From Ancistrus triradiatus (taxonomy: Eukaryota > Chordata > Actinopteri > Siluriformes > Loricariidae), in assembly GCA_025084515.1 (NCBI GenBank), contig JAJAGP010000246.1:310001-374000 (forward strand): DNA of 64,000 nt. Reading direction: 5' to 3'. The notes below the pieces were generated by a model that was given only the letters and a program-made list of their open reading frames with translations, was not told where the DNA came from and ran no database searches. Below, piece after piece: positions 10,139 to 20,580 of the stretch. Both the position numbers and the translations under genes were made by a program. The number at the start of each line of letters is the position of its first letter. The stretch's first letter is position 1.

Positions 10139-10256
10139 GATGCCACATATCTGTACGGTGAATAATGAAATCTATACCTAATCCTGATCTTAACTTAACT
10201 AACCCAAGGCAATTCTTTTTTTTCAACTCCCTTGGTTTTTAAAAAGAAAGTTGCAG

Positions 10257-10264
10257 TGCACACA

Positions 10265-10321
<57 letters not shown>
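10257..10321. repeat. (CA)n microsatellite, about 30 units
   Basis: A near-perfect CA tract with one CCC interruption close to its left end. Confidence 0.97.
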
Positions 10322-10324
<3 letters not shown>

Positions 10325-10764
10325 TCCCTTGTGTGCTTCAGACACATTCATGCAGTTTAAAGCCCCCCCTCTCCTGCATTGTCCGCTGTTGCTACTTTAT
10401 CAGGCTCGAAAACGTTGATGCCAGCAAGATTCCAGGTTGATGCCTAACATTGGACAAACATTTGTCTGGTCTTCATTGTAGGCTTATCTGCGCGCCGCTG
10501 CAGGCCTCCGGTTATCTCCGGCATTGAATCAACGTTAAATCAGCGTCGAATTAACGCAGGCCCATCACTGCAGGGCTGCTGTGCTTATCTGGCTGCTGTT
10601 TTCTCAGGAAAGCAAAATGCTGCTAAAGGCAGGCGATCGGCCCCTCCCGATTCAGACAGAACACACACCCTCACACGCTTTTTGTGGACTCTTCTGACTG
10701 AGCCGGTGTTTAGCACGGGGATATATAGTCAAACCATTCAGCGTCTGCCTTCTGATGGAAATTA
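10322..10764. other. Repeat-free island, possible conserved non-coding DNA
   Basis: The segment 10470-10650 is balanced in composition, carries several GATA-like 'cttatct' and 'ttatctcc' motifs and 'gaattaacg', and resembles nothing else in the window. It has no long open frame. A regulatory role is inference only. Confidence 0.3.
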
Positions 10765-11402
10765 GTACTTTAATGTATGACCCCAAATCAAAAAAACTGC
10801 CAGGCCATTGTTCCTCAGAACAGTCTGGATGCTCCTTTTCGTCCATTTCTTTAAAAAAAATCCCCCACAATCCCCGTCTCCACTGTATGATGGTCCATCC
10901 CAGATGCCTCCAAGCCCAGAGAAGCTGATGCCGCTTCTGGACATGGTTATAACATAAAGCTTGTTTTTAGCACAGTAACGTTTTAAGTGGCATCTGTGAA
11001 TGTAACTCTGTATTGTAGAGCTTGATAAAGGTTTGATAAAGGAATCCCTTGTCCATGTGGTTCTATCAGCGATTGATGAATGATGGTTCTTGATGCAGTG
11101 CCGTCTGAGGGAGCAGAGATCACCCTTCTTCAGGTTAGGCTTGTACCCTTACCCTTTATGCAGAAATTCCTCCAGATTCTGAATCATTTAATGATATTAT
11201 GCTCTGTAGAAGGAGAAATATGGAAATCCTTTCCAGTCTTTCTTTGAGGATCATTGCTCTTAAAGATGTCATTGATTTTCTGATGTATTTGTTGATAAAC
11301 TGAAGATCTTTACTCCTCAAAGTACCAAATCACGATTATAATCACCTGTTTTTACCTCATAGCCCTAAATACCGTCCCAACTTTTTCTGATTTGGGGTTG
11401 TA
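10765..11402 (-). mobile_element. Tc1-like family C, deletion derivative with both ends
   Basis: The right end reads 'tttttctgatttggggttgt' plus 'ag'. The left end reads 'gaccccaaatcaaaaaaac', which is its complement, so both terminal repeats survive. The left terminus joins directly to internal transposase sequence (10800-10945, DGPSYSG and SRSGISFSGLGG frames). A large internal part, including the glutamate motif and the QDNAKPH block, has been lost. Stops interrupt the remaining frames. Confidence 0.7.
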
Positions 11403-12166
11403 GTTATGGGACAGGCCATGGATCCTCCACGTCTTCCAGATCAGAATAAAGGACTTCCCAAATGATCAGCGCTTCTACTCAGGTGATTCACACGACAATC
11501 AGGAATCACAAATTATGTAACGTTAGACAGACGTTGGAGCAGCGTGAGGCGAAGCTGTCAGCACCCCCGATGCGTTCCTTCTGCTGAACGAGGTCTTAAA
11601 TCATTCAAATGATTAGAGGCTAACGGTAATGACCTGAGACCCGAAACAGTCTGGTCTCATTCTGTCCAGGAGGCTCAGTATGGACTTAGAGTGTGTGCTG
11701 TCAAAACAGACGGACTCCTTTACCCTTTATATAATGATGAGAGCCGTATGTCTTACGCTGTTTGCATTTAGCTATGAGTTTTCCAACGAGAATTCAGACG
11801 CCAAGGTAGATATTTTATTACCCGGTAATATTTTTGTGCATTGCTACAATTTTATAAACTCCAACTGGCAGTGGGGCATAGCAGCTGCCTTTGCAATTTG
11901 GGACGGTGTCCGTGTGAGTGTTTGGGGGTGGGTGTGGGTGTCAGAGGTCATGGTAAGAGAAACTGATGGCAGAAGGTCGAGAATAAGGAGGCAGGTCAAA
12001 GGCCAGGTTTGGTTAGACAGGGTTTGGGGTTAAGCCCTCGCTCGATTGAGTCTAAAGTTAATATCCAGGCCGGTCTGCAGCATTATCCTGGGTTAAAGCG
12101 GCATGGCCTGGCTCTTTCCATCAACAACAGCTTATTTGTCAGAATTCCCAGGGCTGAAACCTTATT

Positions 12167-12168
<2 letters not shown>
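11403..12168. other. No recognisable gene
   Basis: Ordinary mixed sequence. A 117-codon open frame at 11680-12033 has no recognisable domain and low-complexity composition, and is not called. Confidence 0.5.

Positions 12169-12206
<38 letters not shown>
12169..12206. repeat. (TG)n microsatellite
   Basis: About 19 TG units, followed by a short GA-rich tract. Confidence 0.95.
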
Positions 12207-12208
<2 letters not shown>

Positions 12209-12975
12209 AGGGAGAGAGATTCTTTTTCAGCCTGTTCCCCAGCGTTTCACCACACACATCGCTCTTTTATGTTAAAACCATTCCAGTTCTATAACCAATT
12301 AAAGCACCACCCTGAAAGTGCCACTTGTGCCCATGTGTGCCTACAGAGGGACTCGGGGGCCAGGTGCCGCGTAAATCTAGCTGTTCGGCGCCTTCGGTTG
12401 CTGTTGCGGTATCGCTTATGAGCTCGGTGCGATTCCCTAAACGCGCCCTTATACGCACGGGCACATGCGCGGACGCGGGCAGCTCTTTAAAAACAGGAAA
12501 CCAGGGACTGCGAGAGGAATGCCACATTTTTATATTGAGTGTGAAAATCTGTAAAGGACACATGGCAGCACTTATCTCCGGCCTCCGTTCCTGTCTAATT
12601 AACAAAAACAGGATTTAATACCTGCCCGATACGAGGCACGGACGGCCTTCATGTGGTTTGTGGGGCTGTGTGTGACTCTGAGACTGCGACACGGCCAGCG
12701 TCACTGCAACTCACACGACTTCCCATGATGCCTCTATACGCAGATACGACATGTTCGGCATACCCTACACATCACACACTTCCACTCACCCACACCCCGG
12801 GGCAATGTAGAGTATCACATCCACCCACCTGCCTGGGTCTGTGAGGTACGAGGAAACCAGAGTGGACACAGAGAGAACCCTAGCTGACACATTTTTGTCT
12901 GATATATTTCCTTCCTGTTTTAATTCTAGTTTAGTTATTTAACATGATATGAACAGTGCTCGATGCATTAATATA
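12207..12975. other. GC-richer island, possible conserved non-coding DNA
   Basis: The part at 12330-12640 has several CpGs and a 'tgtctaattaacaaaaacag' element with a homeodomain-type TAATTA core. The open frames on both strands lack any recognisable domain. It matches no repeat in the window. Regulatory function is inference. Confidence 0.3.
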
Positions 12976-13332
12976 CAGTGGGGCAAAAAAGTATTTAGTC
13001 AGCCACTGATTGTGCAAGTTCTCCTACTTTTGTAAATCATGGTGGAAAATAAGTATTTGGTCACCCACAAACAATCAAGATTTCTGGCTCTCACAGACCT
13101 GTAACTTCTGCTTTAAGAAGCACTTTTGTTATTGACCAAATACTTATTTTCCACCATAATTTACAATTAAATTCTTTAAAAATCCTACAATGTGATTTCC
13201 TGGATTTTTTTTCCTCATTTTGTTTCTCATAGCTGAAGTGTAGCTATGATGAAAATTACAGACCTCTCTCATCTTTCTAAGTAGGAAAACTTGCACAATC
13301 AGTGGCTGACTAAATACTTTTTTGCCCCAATG
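12976..13332. mobile_element. TA-flanked MITE of Tc1 family A
   Basis: The left end reads CAGTGGGGCAAAAAAGTATT and the right end is its complement with one change. A TA dinucleotide lies on each side (12974-12975 and 13333-13334). The 357-bp element consists almost wholly of the long terminal inverted repeats of the larger copy at 54767-56373, with the transposase removed. It is a non-autonomous deletion derivative. Confidence 0.93.
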
Positions 13333-13649
13333 TATAATAGGTGTTGTATCACTTAGGGGTAAGTGACTCGGTTTGGTTGAATGTGAGGCAGTTAAACACT
13401 ATTTCAATGAATTTACATCGGCTCTTGTTAGGTAAACAAACGTGGAAATTCATTTATTCCCATTAAGCCCATGCCTAATATTTAGTTTGATTTTCTTGTG
13501 GAGGCAGCATTACTTTGTCGAGTTGTAGCTATTTATTTTGTTTTAGTTCCGCTTTTATGGTTTGGTTTGTAATAAGGTAAAGTATTGATTATCCTTCTCG
13601 ATGATAACCCTGCGTTTGTTCTCATTTTCCGTCCTCTTTTCCAACTTAT

Positions 13650-14655
13650 TTTGGCTTCAGAACTGTGGCATAGATTAAACAAGGTGCTTGAAACATTCCT
13701 CAGAGATTTTGGTCCGTATCTCCATGATAGCATCGCGCAGTCGCTGCAGATTTGTCGGCTGCACGTCCATGATGTGAATCTCCTGTTCCACCACATCCCA
13801 AAGCTGCTCTATTGGATTGGGATCTGGTGACTATGGAGCCGTTTGAGTCACAGTGACACTCATTTGAGCTTTGTTTCATGGAGCGTCATCCTGCTGGGAG
13901 TAGAAACCAGAAGATGGAACACTGTGCTCATAAAGGGGTGCACATGGTCAGCAGCAATACTGAGGTAGGCTGTGGGGTTTAAACCATGCTCAGTTGGTAT
14001 TAAGGGGCACAAAGTGTGCCCCCACACCATTACACCACCAGCAGCATGAACTGTTGATACAAGGCAGGATGGATCCATGCTTTCATGTTGTTTATGCCAG
14101 CAGAAATCGAGACTCATCAAACCAGGCAACGTTTTTCCATTCGTCTATTGTCCAGTTTTGGTGAACCCTTGTGAATTGTAGCCTCAGTTGTCTGTCCTTA
14201 GCTGACAGGAGTGGCACCTGGTGTGGTCTTCTGCTGTTGTAGCCCATCTGCTTCAAGGTTTGATGTGTTGTTTGCTCAGTGATGCTCTTCTGCTTACTTC
14301 AGTTGTAACGAGTGGTTACCAGTCTGCATTCTCTGACCTCAAGGCATTTTCACCCAGAGTACTGCCCTCACTGGATATTTTCTCTTTTTCGGACCATTCT
14401 CTGTTAAACCCTAGAGGTGGCGCTGTGTGTGAAAATCCAAGTAGATCAGCAGTTTCTGAAACACCCTAGACCAGCAACCATGCCACATTCAAAGTCACTT
14501 AAATCACCTTTCTTCCCCATTCTGATGTTCAGTTTGATTCAGCAGCTCGTCTTGGTCATGCCTACATGCCTAAATGCACTGAGTTTCTGCCACGTGATTG
14601 GCTGATTAGATATCTTCCTTAACGAGCAGTCGAACGGGTGTTCCTAATAAAGTGT
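13650..14655 (-). mobile_element. Tc1-like element relic (family D)
   Basis: The minus-strand body is a transposase, and the right side ends with the 'gtgttcctaataaagtg' terminal motif of a common fish Tc1-like family. The left terminus is not recognisable. A plus-strand internally deleted relative lies at 46531-47175. Confidence 0.8.
13660..14520 (-). pseudogene. Tc1-like transposase (family D), broken
   Basis: The start codon at 14520 opens MGKKGDLSDFECGMVAG, the usual N terminus of the family (SDFERGMVVG-like). The first catalytic motif survives as DESRF in a shifted frame near 14110. The central block HKQHESMDPSCLVSTV and AAGGVMVWGHTL is open at 13860-14129. The glutamate motif reads SPDPNPIEQLWDVVEQE near 13770-13830. 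The second aspartate region is disrupted. Stops and shifts lie between all blocks, so no active protein is possible. Family membership is clear from the length and order of blocks. Confidence 0.85.
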
Positions 14656-15231
14656 TGAGATTTGGATATTAGATTAGATTTTCTACTGATGTCAAACTGC
14701 TGTAAGTGGTGTTGTGTGCATGAGCGTGAGTGAGATTGAAAGCCTGTCCAGTCCTATTAATTGATATTCGGCGTGGTGTCGAGCTGCGATAGTGTGAGTG
14801 TGTTCCTGTTTTAATCCTGACTCACACGCCGTTGTGCTGAATAATACACACAGTGTTTGGTGTGGTGAGCCATAGGTCTGACTAAGCATCTGCAGGGAGG
14901 TTTTTTGCCGTGCCTTCATGCACTTTACTGTAGCAGAGTCAATGCGGGTGAGTGACAGAAACTCCCTCAGGTCTCCATCTGACATATAGAAGTGCGGCGT
15001 GTGGCCTTTAGCGCAAACATAATCTCATATAGGGAGGGCAGGAAGAAGAAGAAGCAATGGGATCGGGGAGAGATTGTACAAGGAGAGAGAGAGAGGGAGA
15101 GTTATAAGAGATGTGGATGTGTGGAGACAGCTACTGCAGTCTCTGTGGGACCGCAGTCTCATCTCTGACATTTGGAAAAATATTGCACAGGTGTGAGTCC
15201 GTACACTCACACATATGCCCCATCATAACAA
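14656..15231. other. No recognisable gene
   Basis: Includes a short GA-rich tract at 15080-15105. No other feature was seen. Confidence 0.5.
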
Positions 15232-15836
15232 TTTATCAGTTCCACTGACCATATCGAAGCACTTTGGGACTGTGGTAGCCTAGCGGTTAAGCTACTGGAC
15301 TCTGGACCACAAGGTCCAGGGTTCAAATCCCACCTCTGCCACTGTTGGGTTCTTGAGCAAGACCTTAAACCCACAATTTCTTGGATTGTAAGATTGTACC
15401 AATTGTAAGTCGCTCTGGAGAAGGGCATCTGCTAAATGCTGTAATTACTTTGTAGTTCTACAATTACAGACTGTAGTCCATCTGTTTCTCTGCATCCTTT
15501 GTTCACCCCCTTTACTCTGTTCTCTAATGGTCAGCACAGATCAGGTACTATTTGGGTGGAGGATCAGACACAGCAGTGCTGCTGGAGTTCTTAAACACCC
15601 TAGTCTCAGTGCAGGACTGCGAATACTCCACCAACCAAAAATATCCAGCCACCAGCATCCTGTGAGCACTAATGAAGGATTAGGATGACTAACCCAAACT
15701 ATGCAGCAACAGATGAGCTACTGTCTCTGGCTGTACATCTGTAAGGTGGAACAATAAGGCAGACGTGTCTAAAAGAGGCACAAACATTGTTTAAAAACTC
15801 CAGCAGCACTGCTGTGTCTGATCCTATTTCCTATTA
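15232..15836. repeat. Dispersed fish repeat, split by a SINE
   Basis: The left part (15232-15266, 'tttatcagttccactgacca') and right part (15447-15836, 'tagttctacaattacagact' through 'cactgctgtgtctgatcct') join into one continuous sequence when the SINE is removed. I recognise it as a dispersed non-autonomous repeat of fish genomes but cannot assign its class with certainty. It has no coding capacity. Confidence 0.65.
15267..15446 (+). mobile_element. tRNA-derived SINE with target duplication
   Basis: This is the best SINE copy in the window. It has an A-box region (tggtagcctagcggttaagc), a B box (GGTTCAAATCC near 15320), a body with 'tgttgggttcttgagcaaga', and the tail 'gtcgctctggagaagggcat' plus 'ctgctaaatgctgtaa'. 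ACTTTG occurs on both sides (15261-15266 and 15447-15452) and is single in the uninterrupted host repeat, so it is the target-site duplication. RNA polymerase III would have transcribed it from the internal promoter. Confidence 0.9.
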
Positions 15837-15924
15837 TAATTTGTTATAGCCAACCGACGTCGATCGGATGGATGTTAAACTCCACTAATGTCAAAAGTGA
15901 GTACCAGCTGATTTAAGCTGGAAA

Positions 15925-16150
15925 CAGAAATGAAGTCGATGCAGTGAATAAAACGTCCCGGCTCTTAATGGAGCAATGACACTGAAGATCAGTTTTAGTC
16001 CAGTCAACAAAAATGAACTGAATCAGCTTCTACCTTGTTTTATTGTATGGATCAGTCAGAAAGGGACAGGCAGAGCGTCATTGGTTTGGAGCTTCATTCA
16101 TGGACCTGTTAAGTCCGGCTCTTATTAACCCGACCAAGCTGCTGATGATC
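15925..16150 (+). repeat. Unclassified dispersed repeat, copy 1
   Basis: It shares ordered blocks with 19685-19915: 'ggctcttaatgga', 'actgaagatcagtt', 'atcagctt', 'ggagcttcattcatgga' and 'gctcttattaacc', then 'gaccaagctg'. The spacing is similar and both are in the same orientation. No coding capacity or terminal repeats are seen. Confidence 0.7.
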
Positions 16151-17129
16151 TGTAACTCTAACATTTCTGACTGATTAGATTCACATTAATGGCTTCATCT
16201 AACACATTTATAATCACTAATCAAGGAACGGAAACGTCCACAGTATTGCTTAATTTTCATTCCTGCTTAATTAAGACACACTTTGTGTCTTTGTGGCTTT
16301 AATAAAACCTGTCATTAAGACATGGATAAGATTTAAACCAGATTTTAATTTCTGTTCATTCCTTTAAACGGCGCTTATCTTTATAATAAAACATACTGTG
16401 TCATGCATACATAAAGTATGAGGGAATGTACTGACTGAAATTCAGAGCCAAGAGCAAGACATGCTCTCAAAATAAGAACACACTCATCTCTTTAAGACCT
16501 AGAGAAGAAATGCTCCTTTTCCTCATAACCCTTCCCTGAATGATCTGCAACTCAAACTAATCATCATCCTGGGGTGAGAAAAATGAGTAAAAGTACCTGT
16601 AAGGTATGCACTCCATTCAGAGGTGTGTACGATCCACCCGTGCCTTTTTACATCCTTTCCCTTAGGTGAGATCTCGGATGCAAATTCTTGTCTTTTTGCG
16701 AATGTAGCTGCCAGTTCCATCAACATCACATTTATTTCAGATGTATCCTCTTAACTGTGAACAGCAGAGACCCACACACAGCTGCTGTTATTCACGTCCA
16801 CCAGCTGTACAGAGATCTCTATTAAAGCCACAATATCGCCTGCTTAAACTAACACTCTAATAGTGTTTAAGCTGAAGCTTAACTGGGGCTGTATTTGTTA
16901 CAAACCTAGTGGATCAAGTAACGCTAACCTGCCAACCCTGCCCTGATTTCCTGGATTCAAGAGCTCAGACTAGCACCGATAAAACTGGAATTTTATTCAC
17001 TGGCCACCCGCTTAGGCTGCTGGAACTCCCTTCTCATTGGTATCTCAAACAAAACCATTCACCCACTTCAGTATCTGCACTCTTCCTCTAAATGACTCTT
17101 ACTCTAAGAAATCAGCTCATATGAAGCCA
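16151..17129. other. No recognised gene; one orphan open frame
   Basis: Mostly unremarkable. A 68-codon minus-strand frame at 16523-16729 (containing MELAATFAKRQEFASEIS) is not low-complexity and matches no repeat here. It is followed in that strand by sequence resembling a splice donor and then a pyrimidine-rich acceptor-like tract only about 28 bases on. That is too short for an intron, so I do not call an exon. Confidence 0.3.
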
Positions 17130-17430
17130 GTTCTGTTTCAGTTACACTGGCTACCAGTCCTGCTTCACATTCAGTTTCAATTTCCTTTATTAACATAAAT
17201 CTCTACATGCTCCAGCACCAGCCTCCTTATCCGAGCTCCTGCATCCTACAGCCATGAACACGCAGGTCCTCTAACACAGGTTACCCCTCTGTCCCAAAAT
17301 TTAGATGATACACTGTCTTTCAAAAAGCCATGGCCCTGAATACATTTCCTACCCATCTATTACTAACCATTTCTCACTATCTTCCTTCAAAACTCAGCTC
17401 AAAACCTCTTCTCTTAGTTTCCTTTCTTCA
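17130..17430 (+). mobile_element. L2/CR1-type LINE, C-terminal coding fragment
   Basis: The translation carries a decayed copy of the ORF2 end found in these LINEs: LHWLPVLLHIQFQF near 17145, a degenerate 'lltyksLH..aPsYl' region, then NSAQNLFS near 17395 corresponding to the 'FKsrLKTyLF' end. Stops interrupt it. The reverse-transcriptase core is absent. Confidence 0.6.
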
Positions 17431-17461
17431 ACTTACTGATTGATTTTTTCCTGTAAAGCAA

Positions 17462-17797
17462 CAGTTCAAGGAATCTGGAGGAATTACAGTGTCTAAAGGG
17501 TAAGGGCAGAAGCCTAAACTGAAGAGGGTGGCCTCAGACGGCACTGCGTCAAGAACCATCATTCATCAGTAGCTGATAGAACCACATGGACAAGGGATTC
17601 CTTTATCAAACCTTTATCAAGCTCTACAATACAGAGTTACATTCACAAATGCCACTTAAAACGTTACTGTGGTAAAACGAAGCCTTAATACGTAAATCCC
17701 TTCCAGTCTTTCTTTGAGGAACATTGTTTTTAAACAGTTCAATCATTTTCGTACACAGCTGTTGACAAACTGGAGATTCTCTGCCCATCTAGAGAAA
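17462..17797. mobile_element. Tc1-like family C, rearranged with internal inversion
   Basis: Bases 17462-17675 match family C in plus orientation ('ggacaagggattcctttatc', 'acttaaaacgttactgtgg'). Bases 17690-17797 match it in minus orientation ('cccttccagtctttctttga', 'ctctgcccatct'). The two meet at 17676-17690. The composite reflects an inversion inside the element or two back-to-back insertions. Confidence 0.75.
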
Positions 17798-17999
17798 AAT
17801 GGAGATTGCACTTGTTTTGTAAATGCAGCAAAATCTTAGTGATGTTGAGTGAATGCTGAGTGAATACCGAACATGATAGCTCATTCAACAGAGAGGCGTG
17901 TAAGTGTCAGGATGCTTGCTGTGGCAAAATTGTGGAAAAACTTGAAGGTTAGAGAAGAAAGAGATGAGTTGCTGTGTATGTTCGATGTCCTGGAAACAC

Positions 18000-18004
<5 letters not shown>

Positions 18005-18033
<29 letters not shown>
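18005..18033. repeat. (GA)n microsatellite
   Basis: An uninterrupted AG tract of about 14 units. Confidence 0.95.
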
Positions 18034-18035
<2 letters not shown>

Positions 18036-18132
18036 CTTTTTCCTTTCTGGTCAATACTGTGTGCACTCTAGGAATTTCTTTAGTAAGCTACTTGTGCTGC
18101 ACTGTGAGGCGTCCAAATAACTTCCAATGCTT

Positions 18133-18157
18133 TGTGTGTGTGTGTGTGTGTGTGTGT
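18133..18157. repeat. (TG)n microsatellite
   Basis: An uninterrupted TG tract of about 12 units. Confidence 0.95.
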
Positions 18158-18266
18158 TCAATAATACCACTCGCTGTACTTCAATTAGCAGAGTGCACCC
18201 GACTAATTACTACAGTGAGCCGTGAGACTCTGGAGTGCTGGTATATCACCACACAAAATTGTGTTT

Positions 18267-18269
<3 letters not shown>

Positions 18270-18302
<33 letters not shown>
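18270..18302. repeat. (TG)n microsatellite
   Basis: An uninterrupted TG tract of about 16 units. Confidence 0.95.
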
Positions 18303-18304
<2 letters not shown>

Positions 18305-18469
18305 AGGAGAGACGAAACACTAGGAAAGGGGTGCACAGGGTTGGCTTAGCTGCATAAAAAAGCAAGAGTGTTCGGTTGTACTTAAAAGCCGCTGATCTCT
18401 CTCACACACACACCTCGAGTTCTTGTATGTGTTTTGCATTATGAGTTAGTTTCACAGCATATCCCTGCT

Positions 18470-18493
18470 GTGTGTGTGTGTGTGTGTGTGTGT
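18470..18493. repeat. (TG)n microsatellite
   Basis: An uninterrupted TG tract of about 12 units. Confidence 0.95.
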
Positions 18494-18605
18494 TTGGACT
18501 GTGCACATCCTTAGCCTGCGTTCCTTCCTTTCATAAAAACGCCACTCAAGTCTCTCATTCTCCACAATGAACAATGAAAAGCAGCTGGGTTCCTTCTCTT
18601 GGGTT

Positions 18606-18608
<3 letters not shown>

Positions 18609-18669
<61 letters not shown>
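18609..18669. repeat. (CT)n microsatellite, about 30 units
   Basis: A long pure polypyrimidine tract. Mirror-symmetric homopurine-homopyrimidine DNA of this length can form triplex (H-DNA). Confidence 0.97.
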
Positions 18670-18671
<2 letters not shown>

Positions 18672-18776
18672 CTCTCTGTTTTTTTGTGGGTAGAAGTTTA
18701 AATGAGGGATTTTACTTATTTCAAGTACTTTTGCCCAAAATCTGTCTTTCCCACAAAGTTTGCATAGTTAGAGGGC

Positions 18777-18798
18777 AAGAGAGAGAGAGAGAGAGAGA
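18777..18798. repeat. (GA)n microsatellite
   Basis: An AG tract about 110 bases after the CT tract. The two are complementary and could pair as a long-range stem in a transcript. Confidence 0.93.
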
Positions 18799-19684
18799 CT
18801 ATTCGTTGGGTGTTAAGTTCTTTCTATGAATAGGTACACGATGCAGCTGTGTATTACCCATGCTCATACGTATATGCATGAGTGTGTGGCTCTACTGATA
18901 AGTGTATATGTATATTTATGAGCGTGCTGGACAGTTTGTTAGTTTGCCAGGCCTGCATAGCTAAACCAGCCCACTGGCTAATGCATCCGATGCAGAGACC
19001 GGTCCAATACCAAAATACACAACGTGTCGATTCCAATTAGTCTAAACTACTTGCATCCAATGACTGTCATCGCCGATTGTATTGTTATACTCACAAGATA
19101 ACATCTGCAGCATTAAACACACAATAGTTTCTTTCAACAAGGTCCTGAAATCCTCTGGTATTATTAAACATTTTCTCATAAACTGCGTTCATGTTTCAGA
19201 TTATATGTTGAGTTATGAGAGCGGAGAGCCGGCATGTTGAGAAGATTAGGGGTGCTCTGAAAACCTGACTTCTGAAAAACTAAAGAGTTCTGGAACAGTC
19301 CTGCATGAGTTCCTGCTTCACTCGTCCACTCCACTGTAAGAAATGGGGAGCAAGGTGCTATCAAAGTCTAGCAGAGTTCGTTGCGACCTCGCAATCTGAT
19401 TGGCTGGGAGACGGTCTAGGAGTGCCGATATTACACGATAATGGCGCTCGGACCCATGCTCTGTAGGTACTACTCCCACACATACACACGTAACCATAGC
19501 AACGATGCTGACCATAAACAGCAGCTATAATTACATAAGTAAAACACTGCTGAAATGTAAGGTATAATTAGTTTATAAATTCTATTGGCTTTGAAATCGA
19601 TTTAAATTTGGAAGATGAAGCTGTTACTGACCAGCCTGAGCCAAAGGTTTATCACCTTTAGGATTTGGAAGCTCTGGAAAAGCA
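18799..19684. other. No recognisable gene
   Basis: No repeat shared with the rest of the window and no convincing coding frame. Confidence 0.5.
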
Positions 19685-19915
19685 AAATGAAGTCAGTCCT
19701 TTAAATCAAACGTCCGGCTCTTAATGGATTCACAGCTCGACTGAAGATCAGTTTCAGTCCCATCAACAGAAATAATGGATCAGCTTCGTCCCTCACAGAG
19801 ACGTCGTTTGCTGGTGTTAAACTTGGCTCTTTCATTAAACACCATCCGCGGCTGATCGGAGCTTCATTCATGGATCTGTTAAGCCCAGCTCTTATTAACC
19901 TGACCAAGCTGGGAT
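19685..19915 (+). repeat. Unclassified dispersed repeat, copy 2
   Basis: This pairs with 15925-16150 (same block order and orientation). It has an extra internal segment ('acgtcgtttgctggtgttaa') not found in copy 1. Confidence 0.7.
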
Positions 19916-20260
19916 CTCACACCGGGATCTCAGTTTGATTTTTAGCCTGCCTTATAAATCAAACCCATTTTATTTGCTGAATGTAAATAAGCTTTCTTTT
20001 TAATAAATTTAAACGTATCAATAGATACAGTACACTTGTGTTTACTGTCTGTATTTTCAAACAGTTATTGGTAATTCTGTTCCTCGACTGTTATGACTGA
20101 AGGCCATAGTCTGATGATGATGTTTTAGCAGCGGGGGAACGATAGAATGGAACGATTTCACCTCACCTAATGTTCATAAACAAACCATTTTCCTCTGTCC
20201 TCTTTATCCTAACATCTAACAATAAGTGGCGATAACAGAAGTATGGTATAATCACACTAA

Positions 20261-20364
20261 CACACACGGGCTTTGTGCTATAACACCAAACTTTGGCATT
20301 ATATCTGATCTTATATCTTATATCTTGAGATATCTCAGGTTATAGCACAAACCTGGTGTGTATT
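20261..20364. repeat. Small inverted repeat
   Basis: The left arm ('cacacacgggctttgtgcta' at 20261) and right arm (complement at about 20338-20364) share TTTGTGCTATAAC and flanking CACAC..GG. About 50 bases of AT-rich sequence separate them. A minimal fold-back element is one explanation. Confidence 0.55.
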
Positions 20365-20382
20365 ACTGCTTAAGGTTTACAT

Positions 20383-20580
20383 CTATGCCGCTTTGAACAG
20401 TGGAGGATTATCTCAAAGCAGCTTTACCATTTTCTATCAGCTCTATTTACAAATCTCTATCATCTCGACCCAAAGCCCAAAGTGAGTAAGCCTAGGGTGA
20501 CAGTGGCAAGGAAAAACTCTAAACATTATAAGGAAGACTTAAAAAGGTCCCGAACCTCCTTGGGCATCCTAGATGATATA
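20383..20580 (-). mobile_element. L2-type LINE 3' end fragment
   Basis: It contains 'tctcaaagcagctttacc', 'agtaagcctagggtgacagt' and 'ggcaaggaaaaactc', matching the 3' untranslated region of the L2 copies at 25884 and 40321 in the same orientation. No coding part remains. Confidence 0.75.

Noticed and set aside
12267..12605. 112-residue minus-strand protein
   Set aside because: It has no known motif and overlaps an equally long plus-strand frame. GC-richer composition alone explains it.
15320..15340. tRNA gene (B box GGTTCAAATCC)
   Set aside because: The A and B boxes belong to a SINE with a repeated body and tail. A cloverleaf cannot be completed. The same holds at 307, 30645 and 42868.
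16560..16620. Mini-intron with acceptor 'tttttctcaccccag' on the minus strand
   Set aside because: The implied intron would be about 28 bases, below the vertebrate minimum, and the downstream frame soon stops.
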